A stretch of 64,000 nt of DNA from an uncultured Eubacterium sp. (GCA_947089855.1 CAMUML010000001.1:124001-188000), one strand, 5' to 3'; positions 53,270 to 63,928 are shown, counted from the first letter of the stretch. The notes: generated by a model not told the origin, from the sequence alone. Numbers and translations: made by a program.

Positions 53270-54724
53270 TTACATGGTATGCTGCTGGGTAGCTGGTTTA
53301 TTCAGGCATATACCAGGTATTTCCTGATTATTAGTTATATCGGCTGAAAGGGTTATTTTCTTAAGGGCACAGTTGCTTTCTTTTTTCCGTTCCAGCTTTT
53401 TCATTACAAAGAGGAAAGCAGGGATTAGGAATAAATCCGCAGCAACCCATGCAAGCGGGCTGGCAAGGCATGCACCCAGATAGCCAATGGCTGGTACCAG
53501 GAACGAACCGACCAACGTGCGTGCCGCCATTTCACAGACACCCGCTAAAATAGCAAGTTTACTGAATCCTAGCCCCTGTATAGCAAACCGCAGGATGTCG
53601 ACAAGCGCTAAAGGAAAATAGAAGGCACTGTTAATTGCCAACATTAGTTTTACGTTGCTCAATATATGGGTCTCATCTGCGTTTAAAAACAGCAGCGCGA
53701 TATTCGAACCGAACAAAAACAGCACGACAAATGCAAATGCTGAATAAACCAGCCCGATAATACAACAAGACAGTACGCCTTTTGTAATGCGCTTTAAATT
53801 GCCTGCGCCCAGGTTTTGCCCGGAATAGGTGGACATAGTGGAACCCATTGCATCAAATGCACAACAGAAAAACATGCTGACTTTTGTCGCTGCTGTAACA
53901 GAGGCAACGGCAGTAGAACCAAGTGTGTTAACAGCTGTTTGCAGGATAACGCTGCCGACTGCTGTAATTGAGTACTGGAGCCCCATTGGGATGCCCATGT
54001 TGCACAGCTGTGCCATGCAGTGCCGGTCTAATTTCCACTCATCTTTGGAAATTTTCAAAATTTCGTATTTCTTCCTTATATAGAATAGGCACAAAATGCC
54101 TGAAATACCTTGGGAGATGACAGTAGCCCAAGCTGCGCCTGCAACGCCCATATGGAAAATTAAAATAAATGCCAAGTCCAGCAGGATATTTAATACGGAT
54201 GAAATAATCAGGAAAATAAGCGGGCTTTTGCTGTCTCCAAGTGAACGGATAATGCCGGAAAGCAAGTTGTACAAATAGATGACAGGGATGCCAAGGAATA
54301 TTACAAAAATATAGTCATAAGCACCCTGTATAATATCTGATGGTGTGTTCATCCAGCGTAAAATGTCCGCACACAACAGGCATACGCCCGCTGTCATAAC
54401 CACTGCAAACACAATGGAAAGCCAGCAGCTGTTTGCTACATATTTTCTAAGATAATGTTCATCTTTAGCGCCGAAGCATTGTGCAACTGGAATTGCAAAC
54501 CCGCTGCAGATACCCATGCAGAATCCAATGACCATAAAATTGACTGACCCGGTGGAGCCGACCGCCGCCAATGCCTTGACGCCTAAAAATTTACCAACAA
54601 TAATGGTATCCATCATACTGTAAAACTGCTGGAACAGCATTCCAAACAGAAGCGGTATGAAAAATGAGAGGATCAGCTTGATTGGAGATCCTTGTGTCAT
54701 GTCTTTAACTGCACTCTTAGCCAT
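53270..54724 (-). CDS. MATE-family multidrug efflux transporter
   Basis: 484 residues with twelve predicted membrane helices. The N-terminal GSPIKLILSFFIPLLFGMLF and MMDTIIVGKFLGVKALAAVG are typical of MATE/NorM proteins, which export cationic compounds by Na+ or H+ antiport. GAGGGATAATT precedes ATG. The gene starts 37 nt after mtnN and is likely co-transcribed. Confidence 0.88.
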   Translation of the reverse strand: MAKSAVKDMTQGSPIKLILSFFIPLLFGMLFQQFYSMMDTIIVGKFLGVKALAAVGSTGSVNFMVIGFCMGICSGFAIPVAQCFGAKDEHYLRKYVANSCWLSIVFAVVMTAGVCLLCADILRWMNTPSDIIQGAYDYIFVIFLGIPVIYLYNLLSGIIRSLGDSKSPLIFLIISSVLNILLDLAFILIFHMGVAGAAWATVISQGISGILCLFYIRKKYEILKISKDEWKLDRHCMAQLCNMGIPMGLQYSITAVGSVILQTAVNTLGSTAVASVTAATKVSMFFCCAFDAMGSTMSTYSGQNLGAGNLKRITKGVLSCCIIGLVYSAFAFVVLFLFGSNIALLFLNADETHILSNVKLMLAINSAFYFPLALVDILRFAIQGLGFSKLAILAGVCEMAARTLVGSFLVPAIGYLGACLASPLAWVAADLFLIPAFLFVMKKLERKKESNCALKKITLSADITNNQEIPGICLNKPATQQHTM

Positions 54725-54760
54725 AATTATCCCTCATATTTGAAAATATAGTAATTATAA

Positions 54761-55462
54761 TTACAATTTGAAGTTTTTCACAAATTCAATCACCATGCCG
54801 GCGCAGTGTTCCGCCGCTTTTTGCTCAAATGTTGGGTAATCCATTTCAGCAGAGCCGTCTGCTTTGTCGGAAATGGCGCGGATGATTACAAAGGCCAGCC
54901 CATTGAGCATCGCAGCCTGCGCGATTGCAGCGCCTTCCATTTCTGTACAGTCGCCGTGGAATTCCTGGATTAAATATTCCTTTCTTTTTGCATCAGAAAT
55001 AAACTGGTCGCCACTGACCACGCAGCCTTTTACGACTGTGACATCTGGATTGGCCTGCCTGCACGCAGCAACTGCCGTATCCGCCATCGCCTGGTCGGCG
55101 GGAAATTCCCTGCTGTCCAGTTTTGGCACCTGCCCTAAAGCATAGCCGAAGATAGTAGCGTCCATATCATGCTGGATGGCTTTTTCAGAGACTAAAATAT
55201 CACCGATATTAAGTGCGGCATTTAAAGAGCCGGCAACCCCCGTGTTTAAAACATGGGTTACCTGGAATAAATCAGCAAGGACCTGCACACACATCGCAGC
55301 ATTGACTTTGCCAATCCCACACTGCACTACAACAACAGGTGTGCCCTCCAGCGTGCCCTCATAAAAATCCATGCGTGCTTTTGTGGTGACTTTTTCCACT
55401 TCCATCTCCTGTTTTAATACAGATACTTCAGATTCCATAGCACCGATAATACCGATTTTCAT
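54761..55462 (-). CDS. mtnN: 5'-methylthioadenosine/S-adenosylhomocysteine nucleosidase
   Basis: 233 residues: IGIIGAMESEVSVLK (catalytic Glu), VLNTGVAGSLN, VVSGDQFI, TEMEGAAIAQ and AISDKADG (catalytic Asp). It removes adenine from SAH and MTA, and its product S-ribosylhomocysteine is the substrate of LuxS encoded just upstream, so the pair recycles the methyl cycle and makes AI-2. AGGAGG precedes the start. Confidence 0.95.
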   Translation of the reverse strand: MKIGIIGAMESEVSVLKQEMEVEKVTTKARMDFYEGTLEGTPVVVVQCGIGKVNAAMCVQVLADLFQVTHVLNTGVAGSLNAALNIGDILVSEKAIQHDMDATIFGYALGQVPKLDSREFPADQAMADTAVAACRQANPDVTVVKGCVVSGDQFISDAKRKEYLIQEFHGDCTEMEGAAIAQAAMLNGLAFVIIRAISDKADGSAEMDYPTFEQKAAEHCAGMVIEFVKNFKL

Positions 55463-55889
55463 AATTACGTTTTCCTCCTTGACATTTCGTTAGCGTTCCA
55501 CTGGTTATTTTTCTGCTGCATAGGCATAAAAAACCGCCATGTTTTCCAACTTCCAGATATTTGGATAGATACTGTCCAAATGGGGAAGCAAATCTTACAT
55601 TTTATGGAAAGCATTTTCCATACACAACTTGGCACCACATCCAGTGCGGCAATCCATAAGCATACAATACTGCCGCTAGGAAAAGCACAGATTGGCCCGC
55701 ATGTTCCAAAATACAAGGCCCCATATGGGCCGCTGGCAGTAGATGCCTATTATTGAGTTGTCGAATTATACGGTTTTATAGGGTGGGTTTCAAACATAGC
55801 CTGATTCGGCAACGGCCTACAGTACAGCGGCCTAGACGGACGGCAGTTTGCTGATGATTTCAAACATAGCCTGAGTGGAAGCAGCCCGC
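55463..55889. other. Intergenic interval with a short direct repeat
   Basis: 427 bp between luxS and mtnN. TTTCAAACATAGCCTGA occurs twice (55788 and 55858), 70 bp apart. A start-less plus-strand frame (55533-55756, ending GPLAVDAYY) has coding-like character and may be a gene fragment, unassigned. Confidence 0.4.
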
Positions 55890-56369
55890 TTATTGTGGAT
55901 ATACCAGATGTGATTCGTCAATGTTAGTAAGCACATTGTCCAGATACTTTTTGGCAAGGTAATTTGCCATGCCCAGGTTCATATCCAGATAGTTTCCACA
56001 ATCTTTTGGACTTGCGCCCGGAATTTCGCCGTTGTAATCACGGATAAACTCAAACATATTTGTAATCAAATTTACAATATCACCCGATTCGTAGTCGCCT
56101 GCCAACAGGAGATAAAAGCCTGTGCGGCAGCCCATTGGCCCAAAATAGATAACGCTGTCTTTATACTGCGGGTCATTGCGCAGATAGGTGGCCGCAAGGT
56201 GTTCAATGGTATGTACTTCCGCTGTATTCATGACCGGCTCATCGTTTGGGGATGTCATACGCAGGTCAAACGTTGTAATTGTACTGCCGCCGACGTGGTC
56301 TTTGCGCGATACATAAATGCCTGGCTGTAATTTAATGTGGTCAATCGTAAAGCTTGCTATTTTTTCCAT
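55890..56369 (-). CDS. luxS: S-ribosylhomocysteine lyase
   Basis: 159 residues, normal length. Metal ligands HTIEH (53-57) and Cys124 (KDCGNYLDMN); catalytic Cys81 in GPMGCRTGFY. It produces homocysteine and DPD, the AI-2 precursor. GGAAAGGAG precedes the ATG. Confidence 0.96.
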   Translation of the reverse strand: MEKIASFTIDHIKLQPGIYVSRKDHVGGSTITTFDLRMTSPNDEPVMNTAEVHTIEHLAATYLRNDPQYKDSVIYFGPMGCRTGFYLLLAGDYESGDIVNLITNMFEFIRDYNGEIPGASPKDCGNYLDMNLGMANYLAKKYLDNVLTNIDESHLVYPQ

Positions 56370-56502
56370 GAAACATACTCCTTTCCGTGAATCTATGTTG
56401 GGTGTTGGTTTTTAAGTGGCTATGCACTACAGTAGCGAAATATTTGCAAAAAGTCAAGGGGGTATTTGAAAATATTTTTTATTTTTTTTCGGTAGCAAAA
56501 AA

Positions 56503-57342
56503 CTACCCTAATGCACGGATGGCATCTTTCATTTCTTTTACATATGCAGCAATATGCGGTACGCATTTGTCTCCATATGACCCGCACATAGCGACAATGG
56601 CAGACCCTACAATGACGCCGTCAGAACATGCAGCCATTTCAGCAGCCTGTTTAGGCGTAGAAATCCCAAAGCCGACAGCACATGGAATATCAGCTGCACT
56701 TTTTGCGGCAGCAACCATGGCGCTTATATCCGTTGTAATTGTGCTTCGGCTGCCGGTTACGCCGAGGGATGATACACAGTATAGGAATCCAGCTGCGTTA
56801 CTTGCAATCATGCGGATACGGTCTTGGGAAGTAGGTGCGATCATGGAGATCAGTGACAGCCCATGTTGGCTGCAGATTTCTTCAAAATCGCCTTTTTCTT
56901 CAAATGGGATGTCGGGCAGGATCAGCCCATCCATTCCCAGCTGGGCAGCTTTTTCTACAAAGCGTTCCATTCCGTAGGAAAAAACGACATTTGCATAAGT
57001 CATATAAACCATTGGGATCTGCGTGTGGGAGCGGATGTCCGCAGTCATATCAAAAATTTTGTCGGTTGTAGTACCACTGCCCAGCGCCCGGATACTGGCT
57101 TGTTGGATGACTGGGCCTTCTGCTGTCGGGTCGGAAAAAGGGATGCCAAGTTCAATTAAGTCTGCGCCGGCATCTTCCATAGCATAGGTTAGCTGTTTTG
57201 TGATGTCTAAACATGGGTCTCCGCAGGTAATAAATGGGATAAATGCCTTGCCGTTTTCAAATGCATGCGGTATTTTATTGACAGGTTTTTGCGATGTAGA
57301 AGTATTTTTGGTAAAACTTTTTTTAATAGAAATGTTATTCAT
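56503..57342 (-). CDS. trpA: Tryptophan synthase alpha subunit
   Basis: 279 residues, TIM barrel: [18 protein letters not shown], catalytic Glu in [16 protein letters not shown], Asp in [21 protein letters not shown] and [10 protein letters not shown]. It cleaves indole-glycerol phosphate and channels indole to TrpB. The start overlaps the trpB stop (ATGAATAA). The N-terminus is extended by about 25 residues rich in Ser, Lys and Thr. Confidence 0.96.
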   Translation of the reverse strand: MNNISIKKSFTKNTSTSQKPVNKIPHAFENGKAFIPFITCGDPCLDITKQLTYAMEDAGADLIELGIPFSDPTAEGPVIQQASIRALGSGTTTDKIFDMTADIRSHTQIPMVYMTYANVVFSYGMERFVEKAAQLGMDGLILPDIPFEEKGDFEEICSQHGLSLISMIAPTSQDRIRMIASNAAGFLYCVSSLGVTGSRSTITTDISAMVAAAKSAADIPCAVGFGISTPKQAAEMAACSDGVIVGSAIVAMCGSYGDKCVPHIAAYVKEMKDAIRALG

Positions 57343-58525
57343 AAATGTTTTCTCCTCTATAGCGGGCGATTGCCGCACAGTCTTTGTCACCTCGGCCTGA
57401 TATGTTGATAACAATGGTTTGGTCTTTGCGCATGGATGGCGCTAATTTGATTGCGTGTGCAATAGCATGTGCGCTTTCAATAGCAGGGATAATCCCTTCG
57501 GTCCGGGACAGGTATTCAAAAGCGGCAACGGCTTCGTCGTCGGTTATGGGAACATATTCTGCACGGCCAGTATCATATAAGTTGGCATGTTCCGGCCCAA
57601 TGCCCGGATAATCCAGGCCGGCGGAAATGGAATAAACCGGTGCGATCTGTCCATAAGAATCCTGGCAGAAATAAGATTTCATGCCGTGGAAAATGCCTGG
57701 TTTCCCGGTAGCGATGGTGGCGGCAGTTTCTGCGGTATGGACGCCACGGCCGGCAGCTTCGCATCCGATCAAGCGGACGGATGTATCTTCTATAAAGTGG
57801 TAAAATGCGCCGATGGCATTGGAACCGCCTCCGACACAGGCAATTACCATATCAGGCAGGCGCCCTTCCAGCTCCAGCATTTGCTGTTTGATCTCCCTGG
57901 AAATCACAGACTGAAAATCTCTTACAATCGTAGGGAATGGATGCGGGCCCATGACAGAACCCAATAAATAGTGGGTGTCGTCTATGCGTTTTGTCCATTC
58001 GCGCAGCGCTTCGGAGACAGCATCTTTCAGTGTGCCGGTGCCAGTGCAAACGGGATGTACTTTGGCACCAAGCAGGCGCATCCGGTATACATTTAATGCT
58101 TGGCGCCTGGTATCTTCTTCGCCCATAAAAACTTCACATTCCATGTCCATAAAAGCCGCTGCGGTCGCAGCAGCAACGCCATGCTGGCCTGCCCCGGTTT
58201 CGGCGATAATACGGGTTTTGCCCATTTTTTTCGCCAGCAGGCTCTGGCCAAGGACATTATTGATTTTATGCGAACCGGTATGGTTTAAGTCCTCACGTTT
58301 TAAATAGATTTTAGCACCGCCCAGGCGGCGGGTCATCCGGGCGGCATAGTACAGCCTGGATGGACGGCCTGCGTAGTTGTTGTATAAATCCGCCAGTTCG
58401 CGGTTGAATTCTGGGTCGTCCTTGTAGTGGAGGTAAGCTTCTTCCAGCTCAATAACGGCATTCATAAGTGTTTCCGGGATGTATTGGCCACCATGTTTTC
58501 CGAATCTTCCATTTGGGTTTGACAT
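57335..58525 (-). CDS. trpB: Tryptophan synthase beta subunit
   Basis: 396 residues of the TrpB1 type: [19 protein letters not shown]-binding Lys in [21 protein letters not shown] and the phosphate loop [11 protein letters not shown] 58525 with AAGGAAGT; a long upstream in-frame extension is not coding. It joins indole with serine. Confidence 0.97.
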   Translation of the reverse strand: MSNPNGRFGKHGGQYIPETLMNAVIELEEAYLHYKDDPEFNRELADLYNNYAGRPSRLYYAARMTRRLGGAKIYLKREDLNHTGSHKINNVLGQSLLAKKMGKTRIIAETGAGQHGVAAATAAAFMDMECEVFMGEEDTRRQALNVYRMRLLGAKVHPVCTGTGTLKDAVSEALREWTKRIDDTHYLLGSVMGPHPFPTIVRDFQSVISREIKQQMLELEGRLPDMVIACVGGGSNAIGAFYHFIEDTSVRLIGCEAAGRGVHTAETAATIATGKPGIFHGMKSYFCQDSYGQIAPVYSISAGLDYPGIGPEHANLYDTGRAEYVPITDDEAVAAFEYLSRTEGIIPAIESAHAIAHAIKLAPSMRKDQTIVINISGRGDKDCAAIARYRGENIYE

Positions 58526-58551
58526 TTTTACTTCCTTTCTTAAATCTATAT

Positions 58552-59184
58552 TTATTGGTTGGTAAACGGGTGTGCCCCTGTTTTTGTGCGTACAATGCGT
58601 ATCGCTTCTTCTATTTTTGCAGGGTCTTTTTTGCCGTCTGTTTCCACGCCGCTGGACAGGTCCAGGGCATAAGCGCCAGTAGACAGTGCAGCCACCAGGT
58701 TGCCGCTGTGGATACCGCCTGCCAAAAAATAAGGTTTTGTGCAATGGCATTTATGGATAAGGTTCCAGTCAAAGGTGCGTCCGGTGCCGCCAGTGCCATT
58801 GTCAAATAGCATGTAGTCGGCAGTGCTGCCGGCCCAGCGTAGGATGTCAGCATCGCATTTGATGGATACGGCTTTGATTATGGGCTTGCCGGTATGTTGC
58901 TTTAGCCATTGTATGTCGGATTCTGTTTCAGTGCCATGCAGCTGTATGATGTCGATGATTTTTTTTGTACATAGGCTGGCAATGGCCTCTTTGGGTTCAT
59001 TGACAAATACGCCTACAGCTAAAATTTTAGATAATAATTGCTGTTTTAAATTTTCTGCTTGGCTGGGGGTAATATAGCGTCGGCTTTTTGGGGCAAAAAC
59101 AAAACCGATATAATCTGGTTGATAGTTGTTTGCAGCTTGTATATCCTGTAGGGTGGAAAGGCCGCATATTTTTATTTTAGCCAT
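58552..59184 (-). CDS. trpF: Phosphoribosylanthranilate isomerase
   Basis: 210 residues: KICGL start with the catalytic Cys, [35 protein letters not shown] and [10 protein letters not shown], followed by [14 protein letters not shown]. Intact TIM barrel. Confidence 0.95.
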   Translation of the reverse strand: MAKIKICGLSTLQDIQAANNYQPDYIGFVFAPKSRRYITPSQAENLKQQLLSKILAVGVFVNEPKEAIASLCTKKIIDIIQLHGTETESDIQWLKQHTGKPIIKAVSIKCDADILRWAGSTADYMLFDNGTGGTGRTFDWNLIHKCHCTKPYFLAGGIHSGNLVAALSTGAYALDLSSGVETDGKKDPAKIEEAIRIVRTKTGAHPFTNQ

Positions 59185-59206
59185 TCTATATGCCTTTCAT
59201 TTTGCA

Positions 59207-59312
59207 TTTTATACTGCACGCCGGTTAAATTTACAGCATGCTCCGACTGCAGGCCGCAAGCCATATACTTTCCTGTCTGCGTCACTGTAAATTCTTGCGG
59301 CCTGCAGTATAG
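59207..59312. repeat. 106-bp MITE-like palindromic repeat, copy 2
   Basis: Same length and ends as 5709-5814 with compensatory changes in the stems (ATTTACAG/CTGTAAAT; CCGCAAG/CTTGCGG). Its right arm codes the last residues of TrpC (YTAGRKNLQ), so the element was inserted at the gene end. Confidence 0.75.
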
Positions 59313-60112
59313 TTCGGCATTGCCTGGTTTATGCTGGAGTGTAATTCTTCCAGCATTTGTTTTTTGTTTGGAGCCAGCATCAGTGTTTCGCCGATTAAGA
59401 CGGCGTCGGTACCGTTTTGATAGAGCTGTGCTATATCGTCGGAATTGCGGATGCCGCTTTCGGACACATAAACGATATGGCCTGGTACCATGCTGCGCAG
59501 GCGGAGGCTGGTTGTAATATCCACTTGAAAAGTGTTGAGGTCACGGTTGTTTACACCGATGATCCGGGCGCCGCAGTTTATGGCACGTGTAACTTCTTGG
59601 GCAGTGTGGGCTTCTACTAGCGCGGATAAACCAAGGTTTTCTGATATTTTTAAATATTCTTTTAATTCGTCGTCTGTTAAAATGGCACAAATCAGAAGGA
59701 TAGCAGCTGCGCCTAGTACCTTGGCTTCGTAAATCATATAGGGGTCGATCGTAAAATCTTTACGCAGTACTGGAATGGACAGTCCGGCGGCGATTTCTTG
59801 AAGGTATTGGTTTTGCCCTTGGAAATAATAGGGTTCCGTCAGACAGGAAACGGCTGCGGCACCGGCCTGTTCGTAGGCTTTTGCAATCTCAAGGTACGGG
59901 AAATTAGGGGCAATAAGCCCTTTGGATGGAGACGCTTTTTTTACCTCGCAGATAAAAGAAATTCCTGGGTTTTTTAATGCAGATTCAAATGGAAAATGGG
60001 TATCCGCTGGTATTGCTTCCGCCTGCGCACGCATTGCAGCCAAAGGCAGCTGTGCTTTTTGGCCGGCTACCCGCTGCCTTGTTTTTGATGCGATCTCGCT
60101 TAATATCGACAT
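59282..60112 (-). CDS. trpC: Indole-3-glycerol phosphate synthase
   Basis: 276 residues: ICEVKKASPSKG with the catalytic Lys, LTEPYYFQGQ, LRKDFTID, LVEAHTAQE, IGVNNRDL and SESGIRN. The C-terminal nine residues are encoded by the MITE-like repeat; the enzyme core ends well before, so function should be unaffected. GAAAGG precedes the ATG. Confidence 0.96.
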   Translation of the reverse strand: MSILSEIASKTRQRVAGQKAQLPLAAMRAQAEAIPADTHFPFESALKNPGISFICEVKKASPSKGLIAPNFPYLEIAKAYEQAGAAAVSCLTEPYYFQGQNQYLQEIAAGLSIPVLRKDFTIDPYMIYEAKVLGAAAILLICAILTDDELKEYLKISENLGLSALVEAHTAQEVTRAINCGARIIGVNNRDLNTFQVDITTSLRLRSMVPGHIVYVSESGIRNSDDIAQLYQNGTDAVLIGETLMLAPNKKQMLEELHSSINQAMPNYTAGRKNLQ

Positions 60113-60148
60113 ATCCGTTTATCCTTTCTTTTATTAGTAAATGGTCCA

Positions 60149-61156
60149 TTATTGATTCGATAGTTTCACAAATGCTTCTAAGCGTGCGGCTGCGGCACCG
60201 GTGTCGATCAGCTGTTGGGCCATATGGACGCCTTGTTCTAGGGATTCTGCTTTGCCGGCTACATATAGCCCTGCGCCGGCGTTTAGGGTAACGGCATTCC
60301 TTTTGGGGCCTTTTTGGCCGTTTAGGATGCTGCGGGTGATCGCTGCATTTTCTTCGGGGGTTCCGCCGCGCAGTTCTGTTTTTGGGCAGGTTTCGTAGCC
60401 GAACTGTTCCGGTGTTATGGTATAGGAATGGAAGCTGCCGTTTTTGACCTCACACACGGTTGTTGGGGCGCTTATGGATATTTCATCTAATACGTCCTGG
60501 CCGTATACAACCATTGCATTTTTTACACCTAGATTTGACAAAACTTTTGCAAGCGGCTCTACCAACAATTCGTCATAGACACCCATAACCTGCATATTGG
60601 CGCCGGCTGGGTTTGTCAGTGGGCCAAGGATATTGAAGACCGTGCGGATGCCCAATTCTTTCCGTACAGGCGCTACGTATTTCATAGCTAAATGGTAGTT
60701 CTGGGCGAAAAGGAAGCAGATGTGGATCTGGTTCAGCAATTCTGTGCTTTTTTCCGGCGGGATGGAAATATTGACACCGAGCGCTTCTAATACGTCGGCC
60801 GCACCACACTGGCTGGATGCTGCGCGGTTGCCGTGTTTGGCGACGGGTACGCCACCTGCGGAAATGACGATTGCTGCGGTTGTCGAGATGTTAAAGGAAT
60901 TGGACCTATCCCCGCCGGTGCCTACGATTTCCAGTACATCCATATCATGCAAAAGGCGGATACAATGGGCGCGCATCCCTTCTGCAGAGCCTGTGATTTC
61001 TTCGATCGTTTCTCCTTTCATGGCAAGTGCGGTTAGGTAGGCACTCATTTGTATTTGGCTTGTTTTTCCGTCCATAATTTCATCCATTACGGTACGGGCA
61101 GTTTCGTGGCTTAGGTTTTCTTTGTTTCCCAATGCTATAATTGCTTCTTTAATCAT
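60149..61156 (-). CDS. trpD: Anthranilate phosphoribosyltransferase
   Basis: 335 residues: the PRPP motif [39 protein letters not shown] and [12 protein letters not shown]. It transfers the ribose phosphate to anthranilate. Its ATG overlaps the trpG stop (4 nt). Confidence 0.96.
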   Translation of the reverse strand: MIKEAIIALGNKENLSHETARTVMDEIMDGKTSQIQMSAYLTALAMKGETIEEITGSAEGMRAHCIRLLHDMDVLEIVGTGGDRSNSFNISTTAAIVISAGGVPVAKHGNRAASSQCGAADVLEALGVNISIPPEKSTELLNQIHICFLFAQNYHLAMKYVAPVRKELGIRTVFNILGPLTNPAGANMQVMGVYDELLVEPLAKVLSNLGVKNAMVVYGQDVLDEISISAPTTVCEVKNGSFHSYTITPEQFGYETCPKTELRGGTPEENAAITRSILNGQKGPKRNAVTLNAGAGLYVAGKAESLEQGVHMAQQLIDTGAAAARLEAFVKLSNQ

Positions 61157-61728
61157 TTTTTTATTTCCTCCAAAAAATTGTTGATGATTGTATAGCCGTC
61201 TGGCGTTAATATGGACTCTGGATGGAACTGGAGCCCGTAGACTGGAAGGCTTTTGTGTTCGATGGCCATAATTTCCCCTTGCCCGCTGACCGCTGTTATT
61301 TTCAGGCAGCTAGGCAGCTTGCTTTTTACGGCGGCCAATGAGTGGTACCTGGCTACGGGTATGCGTCCCTCCATGCCAGAAAAAATCCGGCTGCTTGTAT
61401 CCAGCTGTATGATAGATGTTTTTCCATGCATCAACTGGGTAGCATAAGATACTTCGCCGCCGAAAGCTTCGTAGATGGCCTGGTGGCCGAGGCAGACGCC
61501 GAAAATAGGGATTTCGCCGGACAGGCTGCGTACAGCTTCTACACAAATGCCTGCGTCGGCCGGCCTGCCAGGGCCGGGGGAAAGGAAGATGGCGTCTGGC
61601 TTTTGGGCACGTATTTCATGGATTGAAAGCGCATCGTTTCTGGCAACTGAAATATCTGGGCGGATACTTCCAATTAGCTGGTATAGGTTATAGGAAAAAC
61701 TGTCATAGTTGTCAATTAATAAAATCAT
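61153..61728 (-). CDS. trpG: Anthranilate synthase glutamine amidotransferase subunit
   Basis: 191 residues, class I GATase: [19 protein letters not shown], nucleophile Cys in [10 protein letters not shown], and [11 protein letters not shown] with His and Glu. It supplies ammonia to TrpE. It overlaps trpE and trpD by four bases each. Confidence 0.96.
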   Translation of the reverse strand: MILLIDNYDSFSYNLYQLIGSIRPDISVARNDALSIHEIRAQKPDAIFLSPGPGRPADAGICVEAVRSLSGEIPIFGVCLGHQAIYEAFGGEVSYATQLMHGKTSIIQLDTSSRIFSGMEGRIPVARYHSLAAVKSKLPSCLKITAVSGQGEIMAIEHKSLPVYGLQFHPESILTPDGYTIINNFLEEIKK

Positions 61729-63203
61729 AGGTCAATTCCTCCTTCGGCCTGCTGTAAGGCATGCAGGACGGCTTTAGCCTTATTGGCGCATTCGTTATAT
61801 TCTGTTTCCGGCACACTGTCTGCTACAATGCCTGCGCCGGAACGGACAAAGACTTTTCCGTTTTTGGCAAATGCAATGCGGATAGCAATGCAGGTATCCA
61901 GGTTGCCGGTGAAATCGATATATCCGATAGCGCCTCCGTAAATGCCCCGCTTGTTGTTTTCCAGTTCATTGATGATTTCACAGGCACGCAGTTTTGGTGC
62001 ACCGGAAAGCGTCCCGGCTGGCAGGATAGCATCTATGGCATCCAAGGCATCTTTTCCTGCTTGTAGGGTACCCTTTACCGTAGAACCGATATGCATTACA
62101 TGGGAAAAGCGTTCGATGCACAGGTAGTTTTCTACCTCGACGGAACCAAGCTCACTGATTTTGCCAATATCATTCCGGCCAAGGTCAACCAGCATATTGT
62201 GTTCGGCCAGTTCCTTTTCATCCGAAAGCAGGCTCTTTTCCAGCGCCAAATCTTCTGCTTTATCAGCACCCCTTGGCCTTGTACCAGCCAGCGGGAAGGT
62301 ATGCAGGGTGCCTTCCTCTAGCTTTACCAGTGTTTCCGGCGATGCACCCGCAATTTCAATATCATCGCTGGAAAAATAAAACATATATGGCGATGGGTTG
62401 CCAGCCCGCAGGATGCGGTAAGTATCTAACAGGCTTCCCTCGATGTCGGCTTCTGCGCGGTTGGACAGCACAACTTGGAAAATATCGCCTTCCCGGATAT
62501 AATGTTTGCATTTTTCCACAAGCCTGCAATAGGTTTCTTTGTCAAATAGGTAACGGAAGCTGCTTTTGAACCTTAATGGAGGGTTGACAGCCGGTACGCC
62601 ATGCAACAGCAGATCCGCCATTTCCTGCAATGCAAGCGTGCCTTCCTGATAGGATGCTTTTAGGTTGTCAGTTTTTATATTTACAATTAATAAAACTTTC
62701 TGGTGGTAGTTGTCAAAAGCGATTATTTTGTCGAAAAGCATCAGGTCTACGTCCTGGAAAGACTCCTCATCTTTGGCGTCCAGCTGCAGCTTTGGTTCGC
62801 TGTATTTCATGTAGTCGTAGGAAAAATATCCTACCAGGCCGCCGCAAAAGGGAGGCATCCCTTTGAGCTTTGGCGCTTTATTTGCTTTCAGGATCTTGCG
62901 GATCAGCTGGCTTGGATGTGCAGCCTGTTTTGTTTGGGTTGTAGTAGGGCCTGTTATTTTTACGGTGCTATCTTTGCCGGTGATTTCGAGCGTCGGGTCA
63001 TAGCCTAAGAAAGAATACCGTCCCCATTGTTTCGATGGCTCGGCGCTTTCCAGCAAAAAACAGTGGCGGCTGGCTTGCTTTAAGCGGCGGATTGCCATAA
63101 CTGGGGTAATGGAATCCGAATAAAGTTCCAGTTTTAAGGGTAAGCGGTAGTAGTGGCCCTGTTCCAATACCTGTTCTGCCTCAGTTAGAGATGGATAAAT
63201 CAT
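61725..63203 (-). CDS. trpE: Anthranilate synthase component I
   Basis: 492 residues. The N-terminal LLESAE forms the tryptophan feedback pocket; the chorismate domain shows SNRAEADIEG, AGTRPRG, LVDLGRNDIGKI and GTLSGAPKLRACEI. First gene of trpEGDCFBA. AAGGAGGCACCT precedes ATG 63203. Confidence 0.97.
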   Translation of the reverse strand: MIYPSLTEAEQVLEQGHYYRLPLKLELYSDSITPVMAIRRLKQASRHCFLLESAEPSKQWGRYSFLGYDPTLEITGKDSTVKITGPTTTQTKQAAHPSQLIRKILKANKAPKLKGMPPFCGGLVGYFSYDYMKYSEPKLQLDAKDEESFQDVDLMLFDKIIAFDNYHQKVLLIVNIKTDNLKASYQEGTLALQEMADLLLHGVPAVNPPLRFKSSFRYLFDKETYCRLVEKCKHYIREGDIFQVVLSNRAEADIEGSLLDTYRILRAGNPSPYMFYFSSDDIEIAGASPETLVKLEEGTLHTFPLAGTRPRGADKAEDLALEKSLLSDEKELAEHNMLVDLGRNDIGKISELGSVEVENYLCIERFSHVMHIGSTVKGTLQAGKDALDAIDAILPAGTLSGAPKLRACEIINELENNKRGIYGGAIGYIDFTGNLDTCIAIRIAFAKNGKVFVRSGAGIVADSVPETEYNECANKAKAVLHALQQAEGGIDL

Positions 63204-63371
63204 AGGTGCCTCCTTATGTTTTTTATAATTAGGAAATCTTTGCAGCTGTAGCATAAAACAGCAAGCTAAACAAGCAAGTACTCGCATGCGTCTGCCGGCA
63301 CAAAATATAGAACCCAGCAAGATTTTTTAAAAGATGGTTATGGTTTGATGGTATTGGGATAAAAAAGGGGT

Positions 63372-63900
63372 GAAACAATAAAAAAACACCCAATCCATGA
63401 CAATAGTCTAAAAACATCATCAAGGACGGGTGTATTAGGATCATCAATCATCAGAATTGGGATAAAAATACAATATTTTGATAAAATCTTTCCTAATTAT
63501 GGACGCATCAAAATACAGTACCCTCTTTTAAAATAAAAATCTGATTCTTCCGATCTATCTGATAAACCTTCTGCCTATTATTGAGATAAAATATAGAAGG
63601 ATATATTTATGAAAGGTTTCCTCTATGGATTGATCCCTCTACCTACTATCCATTGGTTTATCATGATTCATCCGCGGTGCCACCTTGTTTTACAGGGATC
63701 CCCTGTACACTTTGGCGAGATACCATCATATCTCTGGCCCCTTACGCGTGCCTCACGTCGCAGAATACTCAGCAGGCAAGCCTGCTTTTGACTGCGCCCT
63801 CCGTGGTCCATTTAATAACCTGCGTTTAATCCGGCTCCCACCTACCCGGACTCTCTGGATATGCACAATTATTTTTATCTCCACATCAACGGTTTGCGAA
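63372..63900 (-). promoter_or_regulatory. Tryptophan T-box riboswitch controlling the trp operon
   Basis: Stem I motifs (AGAGAGTCCGG, GGTGGGAGCCGGA), specifier codon TGG at 63810-63808 in AATGGACCACG, stem III hairpin ACAGGGgatCCCTGT, and the T-box AAGGTGGCACCGCGG at 63686-63672. The UGGC bulge fits tRNA-Trp with discriminator G. Uncharged tRNA-Trp should stabilise the antiterminator. The partner strand CCGTCCTTG lies unusually far away, at 63429-63421, within the terminator. Confidence 0.92.
63380..63433 (-). terminator. Regulated terminator of the T-box
   Basis: ACACCC ... GGGTGT with an extended lower-loop pairing, followed by TTTTTTTATTG. Its 5' strand contains the antiterminator partner CCGTCCTTG, so the two folds exclude each other. 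Confidence 0.88.
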
Positions 63901-63928
63901 TATTTGATTGTCGGTTTTATTTTTAACT

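Noticed and set aside
55465-55716. 83-codon Cys/Trp-rich minus-strand frame after mtnN
   Set aside because: Improbable composition, no ribosome site and no homology; it overlaps another weak frame on the plus strand.
63626-63664. Short frame MINQWIVGRGINP with one Trp codon in the trp leader
   Set aside because: It has no convincing ribosome site and a single Trp codon. The T-box explains regulation, so I do not call a leader peptide.
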